Shown here: positions 10,132 to 20,052 of the stretch, one piece after another
Numbering within the stretch: position 1 is the stretch's first letter
How the letters are laid out: each line of letters starts with the position of its first letter
Assembly (NCBI RefSeq): GCF_000611645.1
Contig: NW_014012902.1
Span: 1-21,202 of the forward strand
Source: Monoraphidium neglectum
Taxonomy: Eukaryota; Chlorophyta; Chlorophyceae; Sphaeropleales; Selenastraceae
Direction of reading: 5' to 3'
Length of the DNA: 21,202 nt
The notes under the pieces: generated by a model
The model's input: the letters and a program-made list of their open reading frames with translations, nothing else
The model's database searches: none
What the model was told of the DNA's origin: nothing
Program-made: the position numbers and the translations under genes

Positions 10132-10413
10132 TCGGAAGCAGCTCCGCCTGTATCCACAGCATCAGCCTTTCCGCAGAGGCGAACGCGAGCGCCTGCGCTT
10201 GTCCTGTCAGCTTCACCGGCGCCTGACCCAGGTGCAGGGGCGAACGCAGCCGTCTGGACGCACGACCACGGCCGAAAGATCAACGCCGTGGCCAGCCTGC
10301 GCTGCGATGTGACATCAGGAGCAGGCAAGGAGCAGCAGCAGCGTACCTGCGAGTACATGTGTGTTGCTGACACTTCAAAACAAGTGACGTTGTACGCTGT
10401 CCGACTGCAATGA
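8657..10413 (+). CDS. WDR53: WD40 protein of the WDR53 type with a polyglutamine insert, two exons
   Basis: A beta-propeller protein expected to act as a scaffold; human WDR53 is counted among the WD40 proteins linked to DDB1-CUL4 ubiquitin ligases, but no exact WDxR box is seen here. Exons 8657-8755 and 8893-10413 join in phase 0 (GTGAGG donor, GCTGCAG acceptor) to give 539 residues. The join SGSE/DGHIAIHD restores the first repeat, after GHHDSVLCLAVCSQEGLLAS, which is very close to human WDR53. Later repeats include VNDISVHHQGSFLAAADDGG, VAFRRHRPWELLSGGMDARA and SGHTRPASAVCF with ARYIASGGEDRRLVVWDW. The final blade starts at WTHDHGRKINAVASL and ends CVADTSKQVTLYAV. A 26-glutamine run (420-445) sits between the last two blades, where human WDR53 has a lysine-rich linker. 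Other low-complexity loops are the Gly/Ser run near 9273-9320 and the Arg/Gln run near 9665-9715. The protein is much longer than human WDR53, mainly through these loops. The ATG at 8657 has G at -3 and +4. Confidence 0.92.
10051..10128 (+). repeat. (CAG)26 run coding for polyglutamine in WDR53
   Basis: Twenty-six uninterrupted CAG codons with no CAA, ending at a CAT histidine codon. It follows a glutamine-rich lead-in (EQEQQRQKP). The purity suggests recent repeat expansion. Confidence 0.97.
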
Positions 10414-11354
10414 GTGTACCTGCCCTATTGAACGATTCAGCTTAAGACGTTATCACAGCCTCATTGCACCTGCAGCATCGTCAATGCACATGTGCAAGCT
10501 ACGCCCGCGCCACAACGTACGCTCTCATGCCACCGCAAAAAAAGGGCCCAGTAACAGCTGTGCCATGATTTCGCAGCACCACACTAGTCGTTGCGGCACA
10601 ACAGAGTGCCCAGCAGGCTGTTACTAGGCAGCCATGCAATCTCCAACAGACAGCAGCGCGCATGAATCGAGATGATGGCTGGAAGCGCGGCGTTACACTC
10701 TTCAAGGGCAGGGCAAGCCGCAAAAGGAAGGCTCGGCGGAGGGCGCTAGAGGCGACCGTGCGCGCAGGGCACGAGCCGCCGCTGTAGCCCAGGCTGCCAT
10801 TCGCAAAGTAGTAGCCCGGGAGATGCCGGCGCCCAGTCACAACCGAACACATGCACATGTCAAAAGGTCATTAAGTGGTTGGGCGCGCGCACGCGCGCGT
10901 TGGCGCCCCGCAAGAGGGGCACGGCCGCTGGCGCGCCGCGGCCTGGTCAAATCGTTGCGCGTGACATGCAGCAGCGGGGGCCGTGCGCGCCCGCGAGCAG
11001 GGCGCGTATCCGCTGCAGAAGCGCGAGCCAAGAAGCGGGAGGGCCCGACGCAAGTCTGCCCTGTGCAGCGCGTGACGGCACGGGTGGTGCAGTGCAGCGA
11101 GCCGGGGTCTCGCTCTCGGCGGCGCCCAGCGTAATCATCTGCACACACGCAAGCAGCCCAACCGCCCCTTCCAAGCTGAGAAATTCCGCTGACCTCGGCC
11201 GATCGCCGGGCCGCCAACGAGAGACCCACCAGCGCCGCCCTCCCGCTTAACCCGCCCGCCGCCAGCCACCCGCAGCAGCGGCGCTGCGAGTCCTCGCCGC
11301 AGCCCGGCAGCCACCGCAGGCGCTGCGGCGGCGGGGCGTGCGCCGGCGAGCCGT
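10414..11354. other. Convergent spacer between WDR53 and 14-3-3
   Basis: About 940 bases between facing stop codons. The part around 10880-10935 is an alternating GC/GT stretch with short palindromes. No recognisable coding content is present; open frames here have the Arg/Pro/Cys-rich composition of chance frames in GC-rich DNA. I saw no plus-strand TGTAA for WDR53. Confidence 0.55.
10693..10697 (-). terminator. Possible TGTAA polyadenylation element for 14-3-3
   Basis: A minus-strand TGTAA 658 bases after the 14-3-3 stop codon, the nearest I found. It would imply a long 3' UTR, which is not rare in green algae. Confidence 0.3.
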
Positions 11355-13757
11355 CTACGAGTCGCCGTCGTCCGCCTTGAGGTCGCCGCCCTCACGTGGC
11401 TGGTCGGCGTCCTGGAGTAGGATCGACAGGCAGGGCAGGAGGAGGTGGGGCCGTGCACGGGCACACCCGAATCGATTACTTAATCGATGCTCCTCGCTGG
11501 CCCAGCACAATGATGCGTCGAGCTTTGTTCTTATATATCTCTGCTGCCCCTAGTGCAAGCCTGCCGTGTGATTGATGTTTGCACCATCCTGCCAAATGCA
11601 CACATGCTGCGCACGTCCCCACCTGCATGTCAGAGGTCCAGAGCGTGAGGTTGTCCCGCAGCAGCTGCATGATGAGGGTGCTGTCCTTGTAGGACTCCTC
11701 GCCCAGGGTGTCCAGCTCCGCGATGGCCTCGTCAAACGCCTGGCGGGCGGGGGAGCGGCAGCGATGATCGTACAACCGCCGTGCTGCTGTGCCATCACAA
11801 GGAAACACCAAAGTGAGCGCAGGAGGCCGGGGACGCCGCGAGACCAACTTAGGCAGCATCGACCTAAGGGCGCCACCATTTCAACTGGTCCAAAACACTT
11901 GAGGCTTCATGCTGCAACCTCCCGAGCGCTGCGCCGTCCATACGAGTATAAGAGCCTGTTACGGCCTGGACAGGAGCGCGCAACCACTGCTAGTATCCAA
12001 CCCGCTGCTGCAGACCACAACCGCCTGCCGCGGGCGAGTCGGCTCCCATTCCAGCGCGGCATGGCACCGCACCGAACAAGGTTTGTGCGCACCTGCTTCG
12101 CCAGGTGGCACGCGCGCTCGGGCGAGTTGAGGATTTCATAGTAGAAGACGGAGAAGTTGAGCGCCAGGCCCAGGCGGATGGGGTGTGTGGGCGCGAGGTC
12201 CACGAGCGCGATGTCCTGCGAGCGCGTCGCGTGAGCGAAAGAGAGTTGACGCACTGCTAGCAGCCGTGGGGCACAAAGCATCCCGCGCCAAGTCCTTGAT
12301 TGCCTGCTGCCCGCGACTGTATTTGGTGTCTGCCTCCGCGCATTGTTGTGCAAGTTGTACGAATACCTGCCAGCCCCGCAGCCTCTGACCCAAGCAGCTG
12401 CTGGGCAGAGCACGACTGCATTGCTGCTGCCATGTGGCTGCGCCGAAGCATAAAGTAGGGTGCTGCACTTAGCAGCGCTGCAGCCACAAGCAGCACAGCA
12501 CCACACCATGCATGCGGCGCCTGATCAAGACCGTGCTGTCCTCAACGTGCCTTGGCACCTGCTTGCATGCGCCCATGCCAAGCCAACTTGCTGCGTTGCC
12601 ATGCCCGTTGTGAGCCCACCGCCTCTGCGGCTGGCACACACCTGCGCAGCCTTGTACGCCAGCAGGGTGTGCTCCGCCGCCTCCTTGCGGTCCGCGCCCG
12701 TCTTAAACTCAGCCAGGTAGCGGTGGTAGTCGCCCTAAGCCACGAAGCCGTGTGGCATCCATTGCAAGTTGCATTGGTCAAAAGCTGAGTCAAACCAGGG
12801 GTGTGGCGTTGCCAGACACAGCCATGCCAACCGCGCTGCTTTTCGCCCGCCAGAACGGGTGCTTCACATCTCCATTGAGGCCTCCACGCACACCTGGCCC
12901 TGTCAAAGCCATCACTTCAGGGCCATGATTGCTGCGAAGCGCTCATGGCAACCTGTGCATGTGCCCACCCGGGCCCGCAGCTCCACACACACCTTCATCT
13001 TGAGGTAAAAGACCTTGCTCTCGCCGGAGGACGCAGTGGGGATAAGGTGCTCGTCCAGCAGCTGCAGGATGCTCGCGCAGATCTCGCTAAGCTCCTTCTC
13101 GACCTGGTCAAACGGGGGGATAGGGCCCAAGCAGCCGATACCATCGTCGAATACGCGTTCCTGCAGGAACGATTGGGGGCTCGCACCCCAGGCAGGGGCA
13201 CCCACCAACGTGGCAGGTCATGCGGGTGGGTCTCCTCGAGCCCCAACCGGGGGCCTGCCACAGGATATGCTCGATAACACCGTACAAGGATCAGGCGCCA
13301 CGCATGCCCAGTCTGCCGGGCCTGTGTGGGCGGCAGAAATGATCTGACGGAACACACACTGCAACTCACCACAGCGCGGTACTTCTTGATCCTGTTGACG
13401 TGCTCCTCGTTGCCCTTGCTCTCCTCCTTCTGCTCTATGCTGCTGATGATGCGCCAGGAGGCGCGGCGGGCCCCGATAACGTTCTTGTAGGCAACACTGA
13501 GCAGGTTGCGCTCCTCCACGGACAGCTCCTGATCGTGCACCATCTTGGCGACCTTCTGCATCTCCTCCACCATCTCGTCGTAGCGCTCGGCCTGGTTCAA
13601 AGGGGCCCAGCTCGGTCTGAGCTGGGGTGTGCTGGCGCGGACCTCCCGTGCTCGGCCAGCGCAGGCGCCACGCCAGACTGCCATGCCCCAGAGCACCCTG
13701 AAACCAGCCCACCTGCTCGGCCAGCTTGGCGAGGTACACTGCCTCCTCGCGATCCAT
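11355..13757 (-). CDS. 14-3-3 protein, seven exons, 255 residues
   Basis: 14-3-3 proteins are dimeric adaptors that bind phosphoserine/phosphothreonine motifs on many client proteins in the cytosol and nucleus. Exons: 13757-13713, 13591-13370, 13103-12993, 12734-12642, 12215-12093, 11739-11623, 11411-11355; together 768 bases. Every intron is in phase 0. The start [15 protein letters not shown] leads into [11 protein letters not shown] and the dimer helices. The phosphopeptide pocket is intact: Lys51, Arg58 and Arg62 in [13 protein letters not shown], and Arg131-Tyr132 in [10 protein letters not shown]. The signature [20 protein letters not shown] and the last helix [17 protein letters not shown] are complete. 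The C-terminal tail is short and acidic (DLKADDGDS), as is typical. The length is normal for the family. The frame is open upstream of the ATG, but the start agrees with other algal 14-3-3 proteins. No other identity is plausible. Confidence 0.97.
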
Positions 13758-13962
13758 GTTTGCTGCTGCGCCTGGGGGCTCTGCGACCAGCTGAGGGTGT
13801 TCACAACTTCGCAGAAAGCCTCCTTGTATCGCGGGGTATGCGCCAGACCTCGATTGAGCGATCCAGAGGAAGGAAATGGCATTCGGCAGCAGAAGAAGGC
13901 CGGGCAAAGAAAAGCATGAACAGTGAACACGCGCAGTGCCCCGTGGCTTCTAGGGCCCACAT

Positions 13963-13974
13963 CATATTTATGAC
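13963..13974 (-). promoter_or_regulatory. Possible TATA-like element of the 14-3-3 gene
   Basis: The minus strand reads CATAAATATGAT about 205 bases upstream of the 14-3-3 start codon, an AT-rich island in GC-rich surroundings. It would give a 5' UTR of about 180 bases. Confidence 0.3.
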
Positions 13975-14545
13975 GCTCGTACCGGCGTTTTAATCAACAC
14001 AACGTCAGCACAAGCTTGCATGCGTGTGCCTCATGCGTGTGTGCCTGCGGGCAGCGCCTCGCTGGCCGCGCGTCAGACCTTGCCCTGCGTGCTGCCCGTG
14101 CATGTGGTAGGCTGTTTCGGCCCTACTTCAATGATGGCTCATTGCATGGGGCCTGACCGGTTTGCATGGTGCGGCGGCAGCTGGCTGTTGGGAAGTGCAG
14201 GCGTTGAGGAGTGAAAGGCCTTGTTGAGTCGCACAGCTGGCAGGCTGCGTTTGAGGGTGGTGAGGGGTGCGGGAAGAGGTGCCACACCCATTGGCACCGC
14301 TTGAGAGGGGGCCTGGCAAGGTTAAGCAACTCTTGGCAGCTTTGGGGGCTTCTGGATTTTTTTCGATTTATCTTTAGAATGCCTCCCTAGGTCAGGGCCG
14401 CTGCTGCCGCCGGGTTGCATGTGGACTAGCCTCCACCTTAGCACCAGACCTGCGAGCACAAAGATATCGATGTGTTGTGGCTTTCAATTGCATCTGTCAG
14501 GTTGTTATCAAGCTGCATGGGGTCTAATCAAGGTCAGCAAACATT

Positions 14546-14546
<1 letters not shown>

Positions 14547-14639
<93 letters not shown>
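14547..14639 (+). repeat. (CAG)31 run outside any recognised gene
   Basis: Thirty-one uninterrupted CAG units, then CAC. An ATG at 14517 opens a 77-codon frame through the run as polyglutamine, but the flanks are not recognisable. The run lies 790 bases upstream of the 14-3-3 start and 1055 bases upstream of the FNTB start. Confidence 0.95.
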
Positions 14640-14641
<2 letters not shown>

Positions 14642-15037
14642 CCCGCACCAAGACCCTGTGCCTGAATGCAGATATGAGTGGACGCGCCTGCCCTGTTTGT
14701 TTGGCTGCACCAGCGAGCCTCACGGATATTGTAGGACTGTGCTTTAATCGTGCACTAGCTTGCTGTGTTGGGAGAAAGGAAGGTGCCATTCGTTATGGCT
14801 GCATAATACAAATGGGCATTAGCAATGTGCAAACATTGTGCGCCGCTCAGACGTCACCTCGCGGGTGTGGCACGATACCTCAAAATCATCCTTGGGCCGA
14901 GCAGTCCGCCGACAAGCAGCCACCAAGAGCGCAAAAGCCAAGTTCCCCTCAGCAGACCTCACAGCATTCTCAGCATACTGAAACAATAGGCTGGCAATTG
15001 GTGCTTGTATCCAGCATTCATTCACAACTGCCACGCA

Positions 15038-15373
15038 CTACGTGACGGTTGCCAGGATGGCTGGCCACGCCTGCCACACAGTTTTTGCCCGCCCTCGCAA
15101 CTGCTGTTGCTCCTGTGACGAGCCACGCACGTTGCAGAAACGCCATCCACATTTACTTGCAGCTATCACACCAGTCTCCTCGCTGTTGAGACACAACCCC
15201 TCTCTGTTAAGCCTGTGGGCAATGGTCCGCCGGTTGCACAAGTGCAGCGTTGAGGTTTTGTCCACTTCCCACCAGCAGGCACGGTCCTCCACCCAGTCAA
15301 ACCCACGTCCGGTGGATCCCGTCTGGAAGAGACAGGCACCATTATCGAGTGTTTGTGGCTTGCTGGCTTGCAT
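15038..15373 (-). CDS. Unrecognised 111-codon open frame, doubtful gene
   Basis: An ATG-started frame with a more protein-like composition than the chance frames around it (for example GFDWVEDRACWWEVDKTSTL and RTIAHRLNREGLCLNSEE). A pyrimidine tract ending TCTCTTCCAG at 15323-15324 could be an acceptor inside it, so it may be an internal exon. No family is recognised and no upstream exon was found. It lies in the FNTB promoter region and could equally be chance. Confidence 0.2.
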   Translation of the reverse strand: MQASKPQTLDNGACLFQTGSTGRGFDWVEDRACWWEVDKTSTLHLCNRRTIAHRLNREGLCLNSEETGVIAASKCGWRFCNVRGSSQEQQQLRGRAKTVWQAWPAILATVT

Positions 15374-15693
15374 TGCTCATGCAGCACCAGTACTGACTAG
15401 ACTTGTGGCAACACCACGGGCGACACAACGCCGGCAACTGCCTCCTGCCCCGAGCGCCTCCACAGCCAAGGCCACGAGCCGCAGGGCTCATACATATGCA
15501 TGAAATATCGAATACCAGCTTGCACGCTCGTCTCAGAGCGCGTTTTCGTCTCATGATCGTTGCGATCTGCTTGTGTAGCATCATTGCTGCTAAAATGCAG
15601 GCTGCCCATTCGAGGGCATGATTGTGAAATAAGTCAAATCACGCCGGGCCTCCAATTCCGAAGCCAGAGTGCAACAGACCCCGCAGCTGCAAG

Positions 15694-17483
15694 ATGGAGC
15701 CCGCGACGCCGACCACGCGCGCGCAGCGCGACCTGGAGACGCGCATCGCGTCGATCTATCGCGACCTCGCTGACCTGGACGCCACCGGCCGCGTCCACCG
15801 CGTGCACCGCGGCGACGACGCGCTGCCCCTGCAGCGCGACCGCCACGCCCGCTACGCCGCCGCGGGGCTCGGGCGGCTGCCGGCCGGCTTCTCTTCGCTC
15901 GACGCGAGCCGCCCCTGGATTGTTTACTGGGTCCTCCACTCCCTGGCGCTCCTACGCGCCCCGCTGCCAGATGGGATTGAATCCAGCGACGTCGTGGCGT
16001 TCCTGTCCGCCTGCAAGGCCGCCGGCGGCGGCTACGGCGGCGGGCCGGGCCAGATGGCGCACCTGGCGCCGACGTACGCGGCCGTTTGCGCGCTGCTGAC
16101 GCTCGGCGGCGACGAGGCGCTCGCCAGCGTGGACCGGCCGGCGGTGGCGGGGTTCTTGCGGCGGATGGTGGTGCCGCCGGAGCGCGGCGGCGGCTTCACG
16201 ATGCACGATGGTGGGCGCATGGCGGGCGAGGCGGATGCGGGGCGCCGCGGCAGGCAGGGCGGTGCTGTCCCCTCCTCTTACGGAGTGAGGGGGCCGAATG
16301 CCGCAGCCAGGGGCTGGATTGCTAAGAGCTGGGCGCTTTGTTTGCTGCTGAGCCCAACCTAGGAGCTTAAGAATCAAATCTGCTGCAGCGGGGTGCGAAC
16401 CAAGAAGCTTCCCGCTGGCCCGGGCCTCAAACTCGCCCCGCGCCCCTGCCCCGGACAGGCGGCGAGGCGGACGCGCGCGCCTGCTACACGGCGATCGCGG
16501 TGGCCACGGCCTTGCACCTGGATGTGGAGGGGCTGGCGGCAGACTCAGGGGTGGTGGGTTACCTACAGCGCTGCCAGGTGAGACGGGCCAGCTGCTCCTA
16601 TCGAGCCCCTTTTCAGGGTTTCTGCCACTCACTGGTGGCGGCAGGGCTCGACTGCCGCCGGCAGCCAGCGATCATGTTGGCGCTGAAAAGTTCTGTCGCG
16701 CCGCCCCGCGTCACTGACTGAGGGCTTTGTTGGGGACCTTCCGTGTGATTGAGCACCGACAGCAGCGAGCCTGCCGCCGCGCCCGCGCAGACGGTCGAGG
16801 GCGGCCTCGGCGGCGAGCCCGGCAACGAGGCGCACGGCGGCTACACGTACTGCGGCGCCGCGGCGCTGGCGCTGCTGGGCCGCCTCTCCGCGCTCGACCT
16901 GCCGCGCCTCGCGCGATGGGTCGCGCAGCGCCAGGGCACGGTGGAGGGCGGCTTCAACGGGCGCACCAACAAGCTCGTCGACGGCTGCTACTCCTGGTGG
17001 CAGGGGGGCGTCATGCCGCTGCTGGCGGCGGAGCGGCAGCTGCTGATACGGCAGGCGCTGGCGGTCGGGCCGCCGGTGGAGGGGGACGCGGACCTGCAGG
17101 TGCCGGCGCTGCCCAGCCTGGGGGGCGTGGTCACCCCTTATGATGAGGTGAGGGCCTGTTGGGAGATTTGGGTTGGGCCCGTCTAATGGGGGAGGGGGAA
17201 GCAGGTAAGTGCTGTGCCGTTGAGCGTCGCATCTGCTTGCCTGCTCGCACCTGCCGAGAGCCCACAGACAGGTTGGCGCACGCGTGCATGTGCAGGTGCG
17301 ACCCAGCGTTTCAAGTGTTGCATCGCACTGCTTGTTGTGACTACCCCCTGACTAACTCCCAGTCACCCGTTCACATGCCACACCTCGCCCAGGCCTGCAG
17401 GGGGAGTGATCGCGCGAACGACAAGGCCGAGCTGCTGCTGGAGCAAGCCCTGGCGGCAGAGGCTGATGTCAAACAGCAGCGGC

Positions 17484-17535
<52 letters not shown>

Positions 17536-18378
17536 TCCTGCAAGCAAGGGGACTGGCGGCGCGGCAGACTCGCATGCGGCGGGCAGCTTGGATGAGGCCG
17601 AGGCGCGGTCGCGGTTGCTCTTGAAGCAGGCGGAGGAGGCGCAGCGGGTGAGGGCGCAATCGCGCTCACAACAGCTTTGCGCCTGTCAAGCCGGGCAGCT
17701 GAGTGCTTAATGAAGGGCCAGCATGCCCATGCGGCTGCAGTCAAAGCCTGGAGCCCCATCTTTTCATACGGTACAAACAGTGCACGTGGGCTGTTGCGTG
17801 CACCAACAGCAAGCCCACACACTTCCAGCCTCTGAACTCCCTTTTGCACTGCGCCGTTGGGCGCGCCCCCCACAATCCCCATAACCCAACGGACCCGCAC
17901 AATTTCACAGGTGGCAGAGGAGGCGGACTTGATCATGGAGATCGCCCAGTACAGCGCAGCCCAGCTGTTCGTTTGCTTCGAGGGCGAGGGCTCCCGTGCT
18001 CAGGATGAGACGCAGCAGCAGGAGCCCGCCGCTGGCGGCAGCAGCAGCAGCGGCGCAGCTGCAGCGGCGGGCGCGCAGGGGCAGGGGCGGGGGCGGCCCG
18101 CCGCGCTGTTTGATACGGATGCGCTGCAGGTGTGGGTCCTGAAGGGCTGCCAGCAGCAGCTCAAGGGCGGCCTGCGCGACAAGCCCGGCAAGCCGCCGGA
18201 CTACTACCACACCTGCTACTGCCTGAGCGGCCTGTCCGCGGCGCAGCACGCGGAGGGCGGCGGCGGCGTGCTGGGCGCGGCGGGGAACCAGCTGCGGAAG
18301 GCGAGCCCGCTGCTGAACGTGCTGGAGGAGAAGGTGGAGGCGGCGGCTGTGTACTTTGGCTCGCTGCCTCGGATCTGA
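15694..18378 (+). CDS. FNTB: Protein farnesyltransferase beta subunit with a large polyglutamine insert, five exons
   Basis: The catalytic subunit of CaaX farnesyltransferase, working with an alpha subunit in the cytosol to attach farnesyl to a cysteine near the C-terminus of target proteins. Exons 15694-16210, 16459-16577, 16791-17147, 17393-17647 and 17911-18378 total 1716 bases, 571 residues (human about 437). Conserved blocks are ASRPWIVYWVLHSLALL, GGGPGQMAHLAPTYAAV, VEGGLGGEPGNEAHGGYTYC, NKLVDGCYSWWQGG and DYYHTCYCLSGLSAAQH. The zinc ligands Asp276, Cys278 and His516 are present, as are His227, Arg270, Lys273 and Tyr279, which contact the diphosphate in the human enzyme. The third zinc ligand is 238 residues after the second; in the human enzyme the gap is 63. 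The extra loop (about 300-480) has charged helical segments, 16 glutamines at 363-378 and a Gly/Ala/Ser stretch. A GGTase-I beta subunit is less likely because of the closer match to FTase throughout. The active site looks complete. Confidence 0.96.
17489..17533 (+). repeat. (CAG)15 run coding for polyglutamine in FNTB exon 4
   Basis: Fifteen CAG codons preceded by one CAA, giving 16 glutamines between KQQRR and DPAS. It lies in the insert loop of the farnesyltransferase beta subunit. Confidence 0.97.
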
Positions 18379-20052
18379 CCTAGAGCCTGATCTGGCTCGA
18401 TCTGTCCTGACCTGGATTGCTGGTGTCCCCAGATGCTTTCCGGCGGCTGGCTGGTTAAATTCATGGTTGCATCACATGCAGCCCATTCGCGGTCAGCTGT
18501 AGTTTTGAGCCGTGTCGCGAGACCTGCAAGTTGACCTTTGGTTTCTCTATTACTTTACAAAGTGCCTTGCTCTTTTGCAGCGGCGGCACGCTGTTGTACA
18601 ACTGCAACTCGAGGCTCCCAGCGTTGACTGCAGGCAGCGTCCGCTGCGGCCAGCCGGCTCAGCACCTCGCGTGTGCGGCGCGGCTTGACTGTGTCGCGGG
18701 GGTTCCGGTGGTCCCGGATGCAAGGGGAACCCCGTGCTATGCAACGGCGCGCCAACAACGTCAGGCACGGCCGCCGCGGCGGAGCAGGCTGGGTGCATCG
18801 ACCAGATACAGTGAATGTGTGCGCACCAGGCTGAGCGGTTTGGACCGTTTGGCAGTGACTCTGGGCATGAGTCCCAGAAATGCCGGAAGATGTCGAGATT
18901 GCGGGGAGCTGTCGCCGACAAAAACTGCGGTGCCGCCCCCCAAAACGTTGGCGGGCGCTTGGCAGCAGCGACTGCTGTGGGATTGCGCGCTCCTGCGACA
19001 CGGCCGTGCCCGTTGCAGGGTGCGGCGTGCGTCGAGCGGAGGGGTGCGTGGCAGGGCGGGTGAGGGGCACAAGACGCAGAAAGGGTAGGAAGCCAGGGAT
19101 GCGACCCTCGCATCCGTGGCTCAACGGGCCTGCACAGAGTTGTTGTTGGCCTTGATGCGTCAACTATCGACGACAGCGGGGCCGTCGCCTTTGCCGTGAA
19201 AAAACCCACAAAGACTTCGCGGGGCGCTAGCTGCATGCTCGTTGATCCCCTAGCCCTTGCATGTGTGTGTTGGGGGAACTTAGCACAGGTCAAGGTGCCC
19301 GCCGCGGCGGCGGCGGCACGCACGCGATTGGCGCGCGGCGGGCGTCTGGCGTGCGGTTGCGTGCAGCACAGCGCCCCGGAACCGGGTGCGGTCGCTCCAG
19401 CCGGGACCCCGCGCGCCATGATCTGCAGGCGCGATCCAGCGACGCCCCTGTCAAGCCGAATGCAAAGGGCGCAACGTGCAGCAAAACCGCGAGGACGGCC
19501 TGGCCACACAAGTGCTGCGATTATGCAGGGAGGGCAGGGCAAAGCCACTCGGGACGGGGCAGTGCCCTTGACCAGATTCAAGCGCGCGTCCAGCAACCAC
19601 CCCCTGTGCGGGGGACACCATTCGCCCACTTCAACCATTCTCTCTCGTGGCTGGCTAATGGCGCCGCACCCGTGCCACTTTTGACTTGCCTCGCGCTGGC
19701 CACGCCTGCGCCACTGCCGGCAGGCCCCGCAATGTCACAAAGTGAGCAACAGCCGCGGGCGGCGCCAGTACGCGCGGACGCATGCGCAAAACAGTGCCCG
19801 GCGGGCCGCGCTCTGAATGCAGAGCGCCGGCAGCGCGACGTTTGAACCGCACGGCGCGGTATGGAGTCATGACATCATCGCATCATCAGGGACAGATTGG
19901 CGACCTATCTAGGTGCAACTCACGGGTGCAGCCATGCGCCCACAACTGGCAGGCAAGCCTCGAGCCCTGTCGTTTTTTGCCCCTACACACGGCCCGCCTG
20001 TGGCGTGCACGTGCAGGCGCGGGCGCGCTGAGTCAGCACAACCGCCGCCAAT
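18379..20052. other. Long convergent spacer between FNTB and DGAT2
   Basis: About 1.7 kb between facing stop codons. A minus-strand frame of 362 codons (18550-19638, ATG start) crosses most of it, but its Cys/His/Pro/Arg-rich composition is typical of chance frames in GC-rich DNA. A minus-strand TGTAA at 18555-18559 is about 1.5 kb from the DGAT2 stop, too far to assign with confidence. GATCTG occurs three times at 18372-18402 just at and after the FNTB stop. Confidence 0.5.

Larger units (their letters stand above)
13758..15693. other. Long divergent spacer between 14-3-3 and FNTB
   Basis: About 1.9 kb between start codons pointing away from each other. It must hold both promoters and 5' UTRs, plus a 31-unit CAG run and one moderately protein-like minus-strand frame (15038-15373), both listed separately. 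No known protein is encoded here. Confidence 0.5.

Noticed and set aside
9770..10216. Minus-strand polyalanine frame and the alternative plus frames through the CAG run
   Set aside because: They are shadows of the WDR53 polyglutamine run; the WD40 repeats on the plus strand fix the true frame.
14547..17533. CAG runs as a CRISPR array or transposon remnant
   Set aside because: They are plain trinucleotide microsatellites with no spacers, no inverted repeats and no transposase frame nearby.
18550..19638. A 362-codon ATG-started frame on the minus strand
   Set aside because: The product is rich in Cys, His, Pro, Arg and Ala without any motif, it overlaps equally long frames on the other strand, and it lies where two 3' UTRs meet. 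In DNA this GC-rich such frames are expected by chance.
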